From Okapia johnstoni (lineage: Eukaryota; Chordata; Mammalia; Artiodactyla; Giraffidae): a stretch of DNA of 64,000 nt. The stretch spans positions 94,989,461-95,053,460 of the forward strand of contig CM044307.1 in assembly GCA_024291935.2 (NCBI GenBank), read 5' to 3'. Positions 45,952 to 57,306 of the stretch are shown here, one piece after another. The first letter of the stretch is position 1. Every line of letters begins with the position of its first letter. The notes under the pieces are model-generated. The model did no database searches, was not told the DNA's origin, and was given only the letters and a program-made list of their open reading frames with translations. Made by a program: the position numbers and the translations under genes.

Positions 45952-47123
45952 GCATGCTAAGTCAGACATGGAACAACAGACTGGTTCCAGATAGGAAAAG
46001 GAGTACATCAAGGCTGTATATTGTCACCCTGCTTATTTAACTTATATGCAGAGTACATCATGAGAAATGCTGGGCTGGATGAAGCACAAGCTGGAATCAA
46101 GATTGTTGGGAGAATATCAATAACATCATAAATGTAAATGACACTATCCTTATGACAGAAACTGAAGAAGAACTAAAGAGCCAGCCTCTTGATGAAAGTG
46201 AAAGAAGAGAGTGAAAAAGTTGGCTTAAAGCTCAACATTCAGAAAACTAAGATCATGGAATCTGGTCCATCACTTCATGGCAAATAGATGGGGAAACAGT
46301 GGAAACAGTGGCTGACTTTATTTTTGGGGGCTCTAAAATCACTGTAGATGGTGATTTCAGCCATGAAATTAAAAGATGCTTACTCCTTGGAAGGCAAATT
46401 ATGACCAACCTAGACATCATATTAAAAAGCAGAGACATCACTTTGCCAACAAAGGTCCGTCTAGTCAAGGCTATGGTTTTTCCAGTAGTCATGTATGGAT
46501 GTGAGAGTTGGACTGTAAAGAAGGCTGAGTGATGCAGAATTGATGCTTTTGAAGTGTGGTGTTGGAAAAAACTCTTGAGAGTCCCTTGGACTGCAAGGAG
46601 ATCCAACCAGTCCATCCTAAAGGAGATCAGCCCTGGGTGTTCATTGGAAGGACTGATGTTGAAGCTGAAGCTCCAATACTTTGGCTGCCTGATGTGAAGA
46701 GCTGACTCATTTGAAAAGACCCAGATGCTGGGAAGGATTGAGGGCAGGAGTAGAAGGGGATGACAGAGGATGAGATGGTTGTATGGCATCATCAACTCAA
46801 TGGACATGAGTTTGGGTAAACTCTGGGAACTGATGATGGACAGGGAGGCCTAGTGTGCTGGAATTCATGAGGTCGCAAAGAATCAGACATGACTGAGCAA
46901 CTGAACTGAACTGATTGAAGTCACTTCAGTCATGTCTGACTCTGTTTTACCCTATGGACTATATAGTGTGCCAGGCTCCTTTGTCCATGGAATTCTCCAG
47001 GCAAGAATACTTTTATGGGTTGCCATGGTCTTCTCCGGGGGATCTTCCTGACCCAGGGATTGAACCCAGGTCTTCTGCATTGCAGGCAGATTCTTAACCA
47101 TCTGAGCCTCCAGGGACTCCCTT
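45952..47123 (-). mobile_element. Bov-tA SINE, split by BovB, 11-bp TSD
   Basis: The SINE occupies 45952-45964 (3' tip GCATGCTAAGTCA) plus 46918-47123 (rest, ending with the complemented head). CACATTTTGCT is duplicated at 45941-45951 and 47124-47134, inside Tigger1. BovB 45965-46917 sits in its tail with AAGTCA on both sides (45959-45964 and 46918-46923). Confidence 0.85.
45965..46917 (+). mobile_element. BovB LINE fragment inserted in Bov-tA tail
   Basis: Starts in the RT domain (ATAGGAAAAGGAGTACATCAAGGCTGTATA, the coding part of IGKGVHQGCIL), continues through [14 protein letters not shown] at 46299-46532, and ends in ACTGAACTGAACTGA. The YADD block reads VNDT (TGTAAATGACACT near 46135), so the catalytic pair is lost. 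Confidence 0.94.
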
Positions 47124-47438
47124 CACATTTTGCTAATCCTCACATTATTTCAAACCCTCCATTGGCAAAAAGATTATGACTCACTGAAAGCCTTGATGAT
47201 GGTTATAGATTTTTTTTTTAGCAATAATGTAGTTTTTAAATTATTCTATATACATTTTTTAGATGTAATGATTTTGCACTCTTAGTAGACCACAGTATAG
47301 TGTAAATGTAGTTTTTATATACACTGAGAAAACAACAACAAAAAATGTGTGACTTGCTTTATTGTCATATTCACTTTATTGTAGTGGTCTGGAAGCAAAC
47401 CTGTGATATCTCCAAGGTATGCCAATAGAAAATCCTAA

Positions 47439-47651
47439 GTGCTCAGTCACTTCAGTTGTATCTGACTCTTTTGACGCCATGGACTGTAACCTGCCAGGCT
47501 CCTCTGTTCATGGGATTCTCCTTGCATGAATACTAGGGTGGGTTGCCATACCTTCCTCAAGGGGATCTTTCTGACCCAGGGATTAAACCATGTCTCCTGC
47601 ATCTCCTGCATTGCAGCTGGATTCTTTAGCACTGAGCCATGGGAAAAGCCC
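47439..47651 (-). mobile_element. Bov-tA SINE with 14-bp TSD
   Basis: Minus-strand copy between ATAGAAAATCCTAA (47425-47438) and ATAGAAAAACCTAA (47652-47665), one mismatch. The duplicated bases are the L1 codons for IENPK, which confirms the L1 host. Confidence 0.94.
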
Positions 47652-48082
47652 ATAGAAAAACCTAAAAATGCTATCCAAAAACTGTTAGAACTAATTAACA
47701 GATTCAGAGAAGTTTCAGGATACAAAATCAACATACAGAAATTACTTGTGTTTCTATACAGCTAATAACAACAGAACATCTGGAAAAGAAATAAAGTTTT
47801 ATTATTTCCTCCTTTTTTTAGCTTTTATATATTTTACCAATTTTATCATTCCTATTGTACCAGCTAGGATTCCAGAAAAAGAAAATGTAGAATAGAAGTT
47901 GTGAGAATGGAATTATTGGGGTTAGTCCTGATCTAATTGGGGTTAGTGCTAATCTAAACTGCTAATACAATGTTTATTAGCAGATAATATTTTTGTAGAT
48001 GCATTCAACATTTGGAAGATTTCTGCCTTGCACTAGGATAAGGCCCTCAGTTGCAGTTCTCCTAATGGGCCCCAACTCTCTG

Positions 48083-48612
48083 TTCAGTTCAGTTCAGTTC
48101 AGTGGCTTAGTTGTGTCCGACTCTTTGCAATCCCATGAATCCCAGCATGCCAGGCCTCCGTGTCCATCACCAACTCCTGGAGTTTACCCAAACCCATGTC
48201 CATCGAGTCGGTGGTGCCATCCAGCCATCTCATCCTATGTCATCCCCTTCTACTCCTGCCCCCAATCCTTCCCAGCATCTGGGTCTTTTCCAATGAGTCA
48301 ACTCTTCGCACGAGGTGGCCAAAGAATTGGAGTTTCAGCTTCAACATCAGTCCTTCCAATGAACACGCAGGACTGATCTCCTTTAGGATGGACTGGTTGC
48401 ATCTCCTTGCAGTCCAAGGGACTCTCAAGAGTCTTCTCCAACACCACACTTCAAAGGCATCAATTCTTTGGCGCTCAGCTTTCTTCACAGTCCAACTGTC
48501 ACATCCATGCATGAGTACTAGAAAAACCATAGCCTTGACTAGATGGACCTTTGTTTGGAAAGTAATGTCTCTGCTTTTTAATATGCTATCTAGGTTGGTC
48601 ATAATTTTCCTT
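48083..48612 (-). mobile_element. BovB LINE 3' fragment
   Basis: (TTCAG)n tail at 48083-48102. Minus open frame 48240-48602 (120 codons) with [18 protein letters not shown], [10 protein letters not shown] and [18 protein letters not shown] blocks. Relatively little decayed. Confidence 0.94.
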
Positions 48613-48621
48613 CACACTTTT

Positions 48622-48752
48622 ATTATTCAGTCTCTCAGTCACGTTCAACTCTTTATGACTCCATGAACTGCAGCATGCCAGGCTTCCCTGTCCTTCACCA
48701 TCTCCCAGATATTGTTCAAACTCATGTGAATTGAGTTGGTAATGACATCTGT
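48622..48752 (-). mobile_element. Second short BovB 3' fragment
   Basis: A new BovB 3' terminus (CAGTCTCTCAGTCACGTTC then TGTCCTTCACCATCTCCCAG) only 10 bp after the previous copy, same orientation, more diverged. It forms a tandem of two BovB ends. Confidence 0.85.
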
Positions 48753-51700
48753 ACACCATTCCTATGAACTAGATAAGCCCTGTGGGAAAACAGTTGTGGC
48801 ATACTTTATGTCCACGATGCTCAGGACTCATATCTTTTAAAGTACATTATCATAGCACTAGTAACAAAAGTTCCCTCAAAACTTGGCAGCTTTCTTCTTG
48901 TACCTTAAGTGAAACAGTCCCTTAATTCCCATGTCTCTACTAGAGATGAAAGAAGCTGTGAAAATCTTCTAAGAAAATACATCACTTTCTGAAATTTAGT
49001 TAATTCAAGGTTCTTTGCTTCTTTAACTCTCTTATATGTTGAAAAAATCTGATATTTTAGCTTCCTTAGCTTGTTATCATTGTTACTATGGAAGCATCTG
49101 TCTCTAATGACTTTGTGCATCCTCATTACAAACAAAACACTGACAATACATTTTAAAATATACAGCTATTGTCACAAAGTTTATTATTAAGAGAAAAGAG
49201 TAGTTCAAAGAAAAATATATTTCTAGATGTTAGAGACCACATCATATAAGACCCTTCATACATCTAAATATAAGTTTTCAGCTTTTGAGGTATGAAAACA
49301 ACCATGAACATAATACCACATTAAAGGTACATTTACTTATAAAGTTATATATATATTTTATAGATAAAACAGTTTATAATCTTATCATAAAGATCGAAAA
49401 CAATGTGTTTTCAAATTATTATTGGTAAATTTATATTTGAAAATTCTTAATGTACTCATGTGCATATAAGCCTCTTTATTCATAATGAGTGTGCTATGGA
49501 CATTACAATTATGGGCTGTCAATTAAAAATGCTATAATTTGATTAACTTATTCAAAACTCTCATGTAGAAATCAAGGTGATCTAAAGAGAACTCTTTACA
49601 GTCATGAGAATATCACCAGCCTAGATCCACCCATTTTCCTCAACCAGAAAGCACTGGAATGAAACAATAAAGTCATTCATTGCTGTTTGTTTGTACTAGA
49701 CAGAGTGTCTAATAATATTAATAATACTGATGTGGAAAATATGCAATATTGCATGAAAGAGGTCATGCTTAGACTTAAAATTAAAATAATGATTTCAGAT
49801 GATTGTTTAGACAATTCAATTGGAATAGAATAGACACTTTTCCCCTCAATTTAAATCTCTAATCCTTTGAGGGAAATATTTTTTATTAGAGGTTCTAAAA
49901 ATACTTCAGATGTAGCTCTCTGTGGAGATGATTTTGCAATGTAGTTCAATTAAGTGGCTGATCACATAAGAAACTATAAGCTTAGATTTACTAAAAGACA
50001 AGATAAGTGCTAGCTGCTTTCAGCCAGAAATCTATGTCATTATAAGAGTGGTGAAATGAATAAAGCAAGATAATATAAATGATATGAATGTTTGAAATTT
50101 CACATTCTGTTGCTTAAAAAAATATCCTGTATATTCTCTCATGTTTTCTCTCTCTTGGTAATTGCTCTGTATACATAGCCTAATATCTGGAACAAATTGT
50201 GTAGTTAGCAAACATTTGTTGAAAAAATTATTAAGTCAATTAATTTATGTTTCATACTTTACTAATAGAAACTTATTTGCTTTTTTCAGGGTAAATCATA
50301 CTATCCCCCAAATTTTGCAGATGGACACAATATTTCTAGTGGGGAAGGAGGTGAGTTTAGGTAAATCTGGAACTACTGGGTTTTGATAAAGATTTTAATT
50401 TCATAAGTAACTCTAACATTTATTGTTTTTAATAATGTCTCTTTTGCTATTATTATTAATTATTCTTTCTTAAAAATGTTTCTTAATTTTGGCTAGTAAA
50501 ATAATTTTGATTCATAATAATACATGAGAAGGAACAGTAAAACAAAAGAAAACAGCAACATTTTAAAAATAGACTTGTGTAGATTTAAATATTGATAAAC
50601 AATAAACATTTTTGTTTAAGAAATTTTATCTAAACATTTTTACTATATTATTGACCTGGCATTGTCATCTTTTTGTTTAAATAATTTTGAAGGAAAGAGA
50701 GACAAATTCTAAGCCATTAGAATCATGCTATGGGCCATTAAAATCATCATGAAGAATTAAAATTCTGATGCTAAAAGAAAAAAAAAACTAATCATTTTGA
50801 CCATTTGTCACATATTAAGAGAAAGCTAATTTGTTCTCCTTTTGGCCATTTGTCACAGATTAAGAGAATGCTAATTTGTCCTTAGGGACCAGGACAGTGC
50901 CTTTCACGTAGTCAACTGTCATTATATGTTTTATTATATGAGTTACTTCTACTTATGTTTATTATTATCTTAATTTACTGTACCACTACTATCAACAGGA
51001 TTATGTTCTCTGAATACATTATTTTATATTAGCAGGGGAGAAAAAACAAAACAACAGAATTGCAATTTATAAAAAAATGTGATTGTATAGTTACCTCTGA
51101 TGCCTAATCTTATCTTTTTTCTTTCTTGTGCCACCTAAAGGGTTTGTTATGCAATATTGCATTGTATACTAGGTTTCTTCAGTCAAAAGTTGTGATAGCC
51201 TTCTATAGCCATGAATAAATGGATATATAAATAAAAGAAAACACCCATTTGAAGATCAGTGGGAAAAATCACTAAGAGGCTTAAATTAGTCAGGTTCAAG
51301 GAATAGAAAAAAGGCCAGTATATGTTATACTGTAGCTAGTAAGATGCAGGCTGGCATGAGAGAAAAATAAACGACATTAAAACAAAAATAAGAGTTTACA
51401 GTTATTCTTACTGCAATCAGAGTATATTAAACTATAAAATTAGAAGCAATCAAAATATGGCTTAAATTTAAATAAATAATTCCAACTGCTCTGTTGGATT
51501 TTAATAATGGAAGCTGGGAGACAAGTTAGGAGGATATTTTAGTCATTCCAATGAAAGCTGCTAAGATTGTATCAGTGAAGTTGGAAAGGTACAGTAGATT
51601 TTTTATGAATGAGTCAACAGTACTTGATCACAGATTGAGTTAGAGTTTGAGGAAAAGAGAATAACCAAAGAACACTCACTCAAAACTCCATGAATTGAGT

Positions 51701-53620
51701 GCTTTATCATATTAGGAATTTGGTCAAGGAATACTGAATCATTTTGTTTTGAGCAACTGGATGGATGATACTTCTAGAGACTTGGATATGGAAGGCTGAA
51801 GAATTAAGAAGTTGAATCATTACCTTTATATTGTATTAATCAATTGCAAGATAACAGTCATCACAAATGCTGAGAATCTAGGATTATTCAATGTCTTTAA
51901 TGTAATATACTTTGAATATACTATAAAGACATTTTCATAATACATGCCTGATTTTTTGTATTATAGTGTATCACTATCACTTCTCAAATTAATGACTAAT
52001 TTTATTGACTATCCTCTACTGATAATGTCAATCTCCGTCATATTTAAATGATTAATCCTTATGATTAAATAATTGCATTACAATATCATTGAGTATGATA
52101 CCATGTTAATATATTAAAATGATGTTAATATTATTAAATATTTTGGGGTAAATATGGATTTCAAAATAAATAATTATGTTCTTTATCATTAATTTATCAC
52201 TTAATCATGAATTTTATGTGCATATGCAACCACTTTCATTACTTGATTCCTGAGGTATTGGCCTTTTTCAGACAAATAAATGTATTTAAGAAATGCAAAA
52301 TAAAACTATAACAATTTGTCACATCACTGATTAGTGAAATATGAGTTCACCAATAAAAATTTGCAAATTATAGAACTATTATATTATAGCAGCTACTAGT
52401 GTGTTCTGGAATTGTGTGTTACCATATGATTAGTTTTCTGTATAGTGAATATTGACAAAATATACTCTAATGCAAAATTATATTCTACATTCAGGAGCTC
52501 AAGGGTGCAAAAAAATAAAAGTAGTTAATCTATTGAATTACAAAACTGTAGGAAAAGACTCTTAGAATTGAATTTTTATTATCAACTGGTTGAATGGTAA
52601 AATTTTAGTTTATAATTCAGTTTCCTAGAATTCTCAGACTTTTGGAAAGACTTACTGAACATAACTTTCACCAAATACTTCCACTATACAGAGAAGTACA
52701 TCACTGATGTCTCAATGGAAAGCACAGACACACACACACACACACTCAAAAAATAATAGAGACCCCAAAATAATATTCAGGTAGTGTGTATAGAATGTTC
52801 CACAGGGAGGAAAAGTGAATGTTTAAAGAAAATGAACTGTAGTAAAATGGGGAAGATGTAAATCTAGTGAAAAGATGATTATTGGGAGTGAATGATGCCA
52901 GTTCTACCTTGAACTTAGAAGCAGCTCTTATAAAAGAGCTTAACTGAAGAAATTGGAAACAGAAGCTTTTATATAATAGCTCTCATTCCCCATTTCTCAA
53001 GAACTTCCCCACACAATTATTGAGCTGGGACTCCTCAACACTTACAGAAAGAGCACAAGGAAGTGCTTAGAAAAGTTTTAGAAGCTTTCTACTAGGTACT
53101 GGGTGGCGGAGGCAAGGAGCTGATTATTCACTCTTCAGAGAGACTAACTGCTTAGTATTTTACAAACACAGTCTCAGTGAAAACTCCTGAGGTAAGGGCT
53201 ATATTTTATGAGCTTATAGAATGGAGAAATTAAATAATAATTTGATCATAATTGTTGATTGTCTCTGTGGTGGAAGTTTTACAAACTCTCTCTGATGCAC
53301 CCCAAAGTCTGGCTTTTAACCACTTCTTTATCTTGTCATGTTATCATTAATTTCCACTATCTACCAAAGGTCAGCTTTTCAAAAGATGTAGATATGTAAA
53401 ACAAGCAGGATAACACTGAGAAGAGAGAAAAACAGTGGAAATGAGCTATGCTAACAGTGGAGATAGGAACAATATTGTAGTTTTGTAAAGGTGACAGAGA
53501 TAAGATTAGCGATTAGGAGGTTTGAGAAAGGTGAAGAGCAAGCATCTTGAAAACAAAGAATAGAGTACGTCTATTCAGAATGGGAGTAAGCAGGGTGTTA
53601 ATTAGACTTCGGTATATATT
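48753..53620. other. Large anonymous repeat-poor AT-rich block
   Basis: 4.9 kb with no SINE, BovB or L1 piece that I can recognise and no coding frame longer than ~75 codons with a motif. Contains only a short (CA)n at 52727-52745. No exon, promoter or RNA gene could be supported. Confidence 0.55.
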
Positions 53621-53631
53621 AACATGTACAT

Positions 53632-53910
53632 CGGAGAAGGCAATGGCACCCCACTCCGGTACTCTTGCCTGGAGAATCCCATGGACTGAGGAGCCTGGTA
53701 GTCTGCAGTCCATGGGGTCGCTGCGAGTCGGATACGACTGAGCGATTTCACTTTCACTTTCCACTTTCAGGCATTGGAGAAGGAAATGGCAACCCACTCC
53801 AGTGTTCTTGCCTGGAGAATCCCAGGGACAGGAGAGCCTGGTGGGCTGCCGTCTATGGGGTCGCACAGAGTCGGACACGACTGAAGCGACTTAGCAGCAG
53901 CAGCAGCAGC
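53632..53910 (+). mobile_element. BOV-A2 dimeric SINE with 11-bp TSD
   Basis: Two BovA monomers (CGGAGAAGGCAATGGCACCCC start, second monomer at 53775) joined by a TTTCACTTTCACTTTCC linker, ending in (AGC)n at 53892-53910. AACATGTACAT is duplicated exactly at 53621-53631 and 53911-53921. Little decay. Confidence 0.96.
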
Positions 53911-55067
53911 AACATGTACATGTTTTTGAAGAGGTACTTCTGGCTTTCACTTCTGCATGTCAAGAACTTGGAAGTTGCCACTCCATCCTAAAAACAAGTA
54001 AAAAGCCAAAAGACTGAAAAATCAACAACTTGTCCTGGATCCATAAGAGATGGGAGGGGAGGACTCAGGACAATCTGCTCCATCTAAGACTGGAGAGAGA
54101 GACAGGCAAGTATATGGAATCTCGGCTTATTAGAGCAGAGATTTACAAGCAGAAACCTCTGCAGGAACCGGTGCCAGGGTAGGAACACTGGAACTGGAAC
54201 TGACAAATTGCTGGAGGCTCAATATAGACAACTCTATCTATATGTCACCAGCAAAGCTCATTGACAATTCCCAAGAAATACAAATAGAATCTGGGTATAA
54301 AATAAAGTGCAACCTTTTTTTATTTTTATTTTTTTCCCCTTTGTGCTTTGTCTAGTTTCACTTGCTCATATGGTGCCACGTGCAAAGGTCTTGTCCCAGG
54401 TACTTCAAACCAGAATTCCCACTTCAAAATGCTTGTTACCTCCAATGGCTAAACTGATGCTTCACCTTAGTGGGTCATTCACAGAAGAGCCACACAGCAT
54501 ATGGAATTCAACATGGCGGCGGCAGACCATGTGCAGAGAAGCTGCATGTGATACTGCAAGATCTGGGGCGTGAGCTGCACAGCTGTCTGTCATCCCTGAG
54601 GACTCCACTCTCTCCCTGCTGACTACATCCCTAGAAAGCAGCCCTACCACTGGCCTGTCTGGGAGATGCCATACTCTAGAGCACTAAGTTTGAGCCTCTC
54701 CATTCTTTGATCTAAGAAGAAAGATTTTCTTTGTCAGAATTGAACTTGGTCTTACACTATTGGCTAGAATGACACTGGGCCTTGTTGGAAACTGACATAG
54801 ACAAGACACCTTTGTGAAAATCCCAGAACCTAGAGATGAGGCTGAAGCACACACCTGGACCACAGAGACCTAGAAGGAACAGAAGAAGGGTAAGAAGAGT
54901 GGACTGACATTGACCACATCACTGCTCCCATAGGCCAGCCTGGTACTGTACTGAGAGATCCCGCCTGATCAATAGGAAAGAGAGAGCCAACATGGACATC
55001 TAGCTTCTGCAGCATCATGGGACACTTCCTGAGAGGCCCTGTTGGGTCTAACTATATGGGATTCACT

Positions 55068-55286
55068 AAGGGAAACTTCCTAGTGGTAAAGAACACACCT
55101 GCCAATGCAAGAGACATTAAGAGATGCAGGTTTGATCTCTGGGTGGGGAAGATCCCCTGGAGGGCATAAAAACCTACTCCAGTGTACTTGCTTGGAAAAT
55201 TCCATGGACAGAGGAGCCTGGTGGGCTACAGTCCATAGGGTCGCAAAGAGTTGGACAGAACTGAAGTTTCTTAGCACACATACATG
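55068..55286 (+). mobile_element. Bov-tA SINE
   Basis: Head AAGGGAAACTTCCTAGTGGTA, B-box-like GTTTGATCTCTGGGTGGGG, tail GTTGGACAGAACTGAAG. Diverged. Confidence 0.92.
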
Positions 55287-55542
55287 CAAGGAAATCTTTA
55301 GGGCTGGACCACAAGTGCTCAGAGATGGATAAGGTGGCGGGGCTTATAACAACCAGCACTCACTTTTTGGACAGTAACTTATACAGGCAGTGGCTCCCAT
55401 GAAGAGATGCCAGCTAACAGCTCTATTCATTTTAAGAGGGGAGCTGACGGTCTTGTTTGGACAGGGAGCTCAGTTGGCAGTTGATTGGCTTGGGTCCCCA
55501 GCCTAAGGACCAGTCTTGCTGGGTAGCTGATTTTACAACCTT

Positions 55543-55900
55543 GCCTGGGCAGGGAAGAAAATTCAGAGCCTGGATCAACTGCTGAGCATATCTTTCACCC
55601 TCACTTTCCAGGAAGCCTGGCCTCAGATGCCTAGCAACCTCAGAGCACACCTTACAGCCCATCAGAGTAGAGAAGCAAATCAGCAGCCCTGCCAAACTGC
55701 TGAGTATAGCTTCCAGGTCTGCTCAAACAGGACGTCTGGTCTGAGAGCCTGGGCAGCCCTCAAGTACATCCTTCAGCCCACCCAGGCAGGAAAGTAAATT
55801 CACAGCCCTGCTTAATTGCTGAACATGCCCTTCAGTACTGCCCAATCAGGAATCCTGGCCATAGAACCCAGGTAGCAGTGAAGCCCACCCTGCAACCGTC
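55543..55900 (+). repeat. ~119-bp degenerate tandem array
   Basis: Three units start near 55543, 55663 and 55782. Each has a GGCAGGRAAGNAAATTCANAGCC-like block, then CTGCTGAGYATRNCTTYCA, then an (A/T)CAGGAANCCTGGCC-like block, then a CCTTACAGCCCA-like end. Fainter related units continue to about 56650. Confidence 0.65.
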
Positions 55901-56814
55901 CGAGGCCCATCTGTTGAGCATGACTTCTGGCTCACCTTATCAGAGAACCTGAACAGTGGCCTCAGGTAGTCTCAGAGTCCAGCCAGTTTACTGCCCAGAC
56001 ACACAGCCCAGCCGGTAGCATGCTCAATTGCTCAGTGCAGTCTGCATCCTTGCCCAGGCAGAAATTCAGCCAGTGACCCCTCCCAATCACAGAGGATAGC
56101 CTACAGTCCCACACAACCTGGACAGCTACCCAGTCCAAATGGAAACAGATGCAGCCACATCCAACTGTGGGGTAGAGCTGAAAGTCCCACCTAAACCGGC
56201 AACCCAGTCAATGACTTTGCCAAACAGCAGAGCAAAGCAGAAATTTGCTCAGTTGCAGTAGCCTTGCTAAATTCAGAGCAAAGGCTGCAGTTCTGCTTCC
56301 AAGCAGCAGCACCATCTGGAATGTGGAGGTCTCACCTGAACAAGAACCCAGGTTAAAGACTTGGCCAATCATGGAGTCCAACTCATGGCACAGCCCTGCA
56401 GGGTGAGGCAGCTTGCAGCTTCATATGAACAAAGGTAACTGCAGAGTCCCACTTGCGCCAACACCTGACCGCAGTGTGGGCCTGGCAGTCCTACTTGAAC
56501 ACAGAGTATAGCTGGCAGGCCCATTCAACCATGAGGCCAAAACAGTGACACCCCCAACCTCAGAGCAATGATGACACCTAACTAGAGAATCTAGCAGCAG
56601 TACCATCTTGCCTGTGGACACTACCAGCTAACTCGTTCAGAATCCCAAGGTAGGCTGAATGATAAAGATCTTTCCCTGCTAAGCTGAACTTGTGTAAACT
56701 GTAGGAGAGGACACCACATCCTCAAATGTGCCAATATCAATGCAAAAATGCAAAGACCACAAAACATCTGGGAAATTAATAAACTGTCAGTAAATGATCA
56801 TAGACATTCATTCA

Positions 56815-56876
56815 AGTGTTAGTCACTCAGTCACATCCAACTCTTTATGACCCCATGGACTGTAGCCTGCCAGGTA
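56815..56876 (-). mobile_element. Bov-tA 3' fragment
   Basis: About 60 bp only: TTAGTCACTCAGTCACATCC followed by CCCCATGGACTGTAGCCTGCC, the complement of the BovA 3' end. Confidence 0.88.
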
Positions 56877-57105
56877 AAATCATCATAAGGAAATGAATAT
56901 CTATGAACTGATAAATAATTCAAGGTAATCCTATTAAAGAAATTCAGCCAACTACAAAAAAAAAGACTAAACATGACTAAACAACATTAAAAGTGCAAAA
57001 AGAAAATGAAAAGTTTGAAAAAATAATAATTTTTAAAAAGCAAAAATTCTAGATTTGAAGAATATAGTGACTGAACTGAAGAATTTAATAGAAATCTCCA
57101 AAGGC

Positions 57106-57306
57106 TTCTGTGGCCCAGTGGTAAAGAATCTGTCTGCTAATGCAGGAGACTAACAGACACAGGTTTGATGCCTGGGTTGGGAAGATTCCCTGGAGGAGGA
57201 AATGGCAACCCACTCCAGTATTCTTGCCTGGAGATTCCATGGACAGAGGGACCTGGTGGGCCACAGTCAATAGCAGACACAACTTAGCAACTGAACACAT
57301 CAAACT
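57106..57306 (+). mobile_element. Bov-tA SINE with 9-bp TSD
   Basis: Head TTCTGTGGCCCAGTGGTAAAG, B-box-like GTTTGATGCCTGGG, tail ACACAACTTAGCAACTGAAC. TCCAAAGGC is duplicated at 57097-57105 and 57307-57315. Confidence 0.93.

Larger units (their letters stand above)
45798..47423. mobile_element. Tigger1-like DNA transposon, internally deleted and interrupted
   Basis: Non-autonomous pogo/Tc1-type element. The left end GTACCTCGTTTTACAATGCC and TGTGGCAACCATGCTCTGAGC (45803-45951) and the right end GACTTGCTTTATTGTCATATTC to GATATCTCCAAGGTATGCC (47134-47423) match the two ends of Tigger1. Without the nested SINE/LINE block only ~440 bp remain, so the transposase gene was deleted before or after insertion. 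It sits in the L1 RT domain. Confidence 0.82.
44285..47795 (+). mobile_element. L1 ORF2 fragment hosting nested insertions
   Basis: Decayed plus-strand L1 ORF2. Coding remnants run in order: the part coding KSPDQMVSLVN..FTNI (44840-45000), QGLILGMQGCFNV (45355-45395), the block at 45533-45766 coding LGVERTYLNIAKTIYDKP and RQECPFPPLL, and IENPKNAIQKLLELINRF at 47652-47760. Insertions between these are an L1 3' end (44402-44620), Bov-tA (45025-45233), Tigger1-like (45798-47423, itself nested) and Bov-tA (47439-47651). The RT FADD site reads VNDE just before the Tigger1 junction. Confidence 0.85.

Noticed and set aside
45965..47123. BovB plus Bov-tA as a single chimeric retrotransposition event inside CACATTTTGCT repeats
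   Set aside because: The Bov-tA tip GCATGCTAAGTCA is on the left of BovB, and AAGTCA is repeated on both sides of BovB. Nested insertion explains every junction.
54000..56700. GC-richer stretch as a CpG-island promoter of a host gene
   Set aside because: CpG is sparse, tandem units and downstream L1 coding remnants fit a LINE 5'UTR better, and no exon follows.
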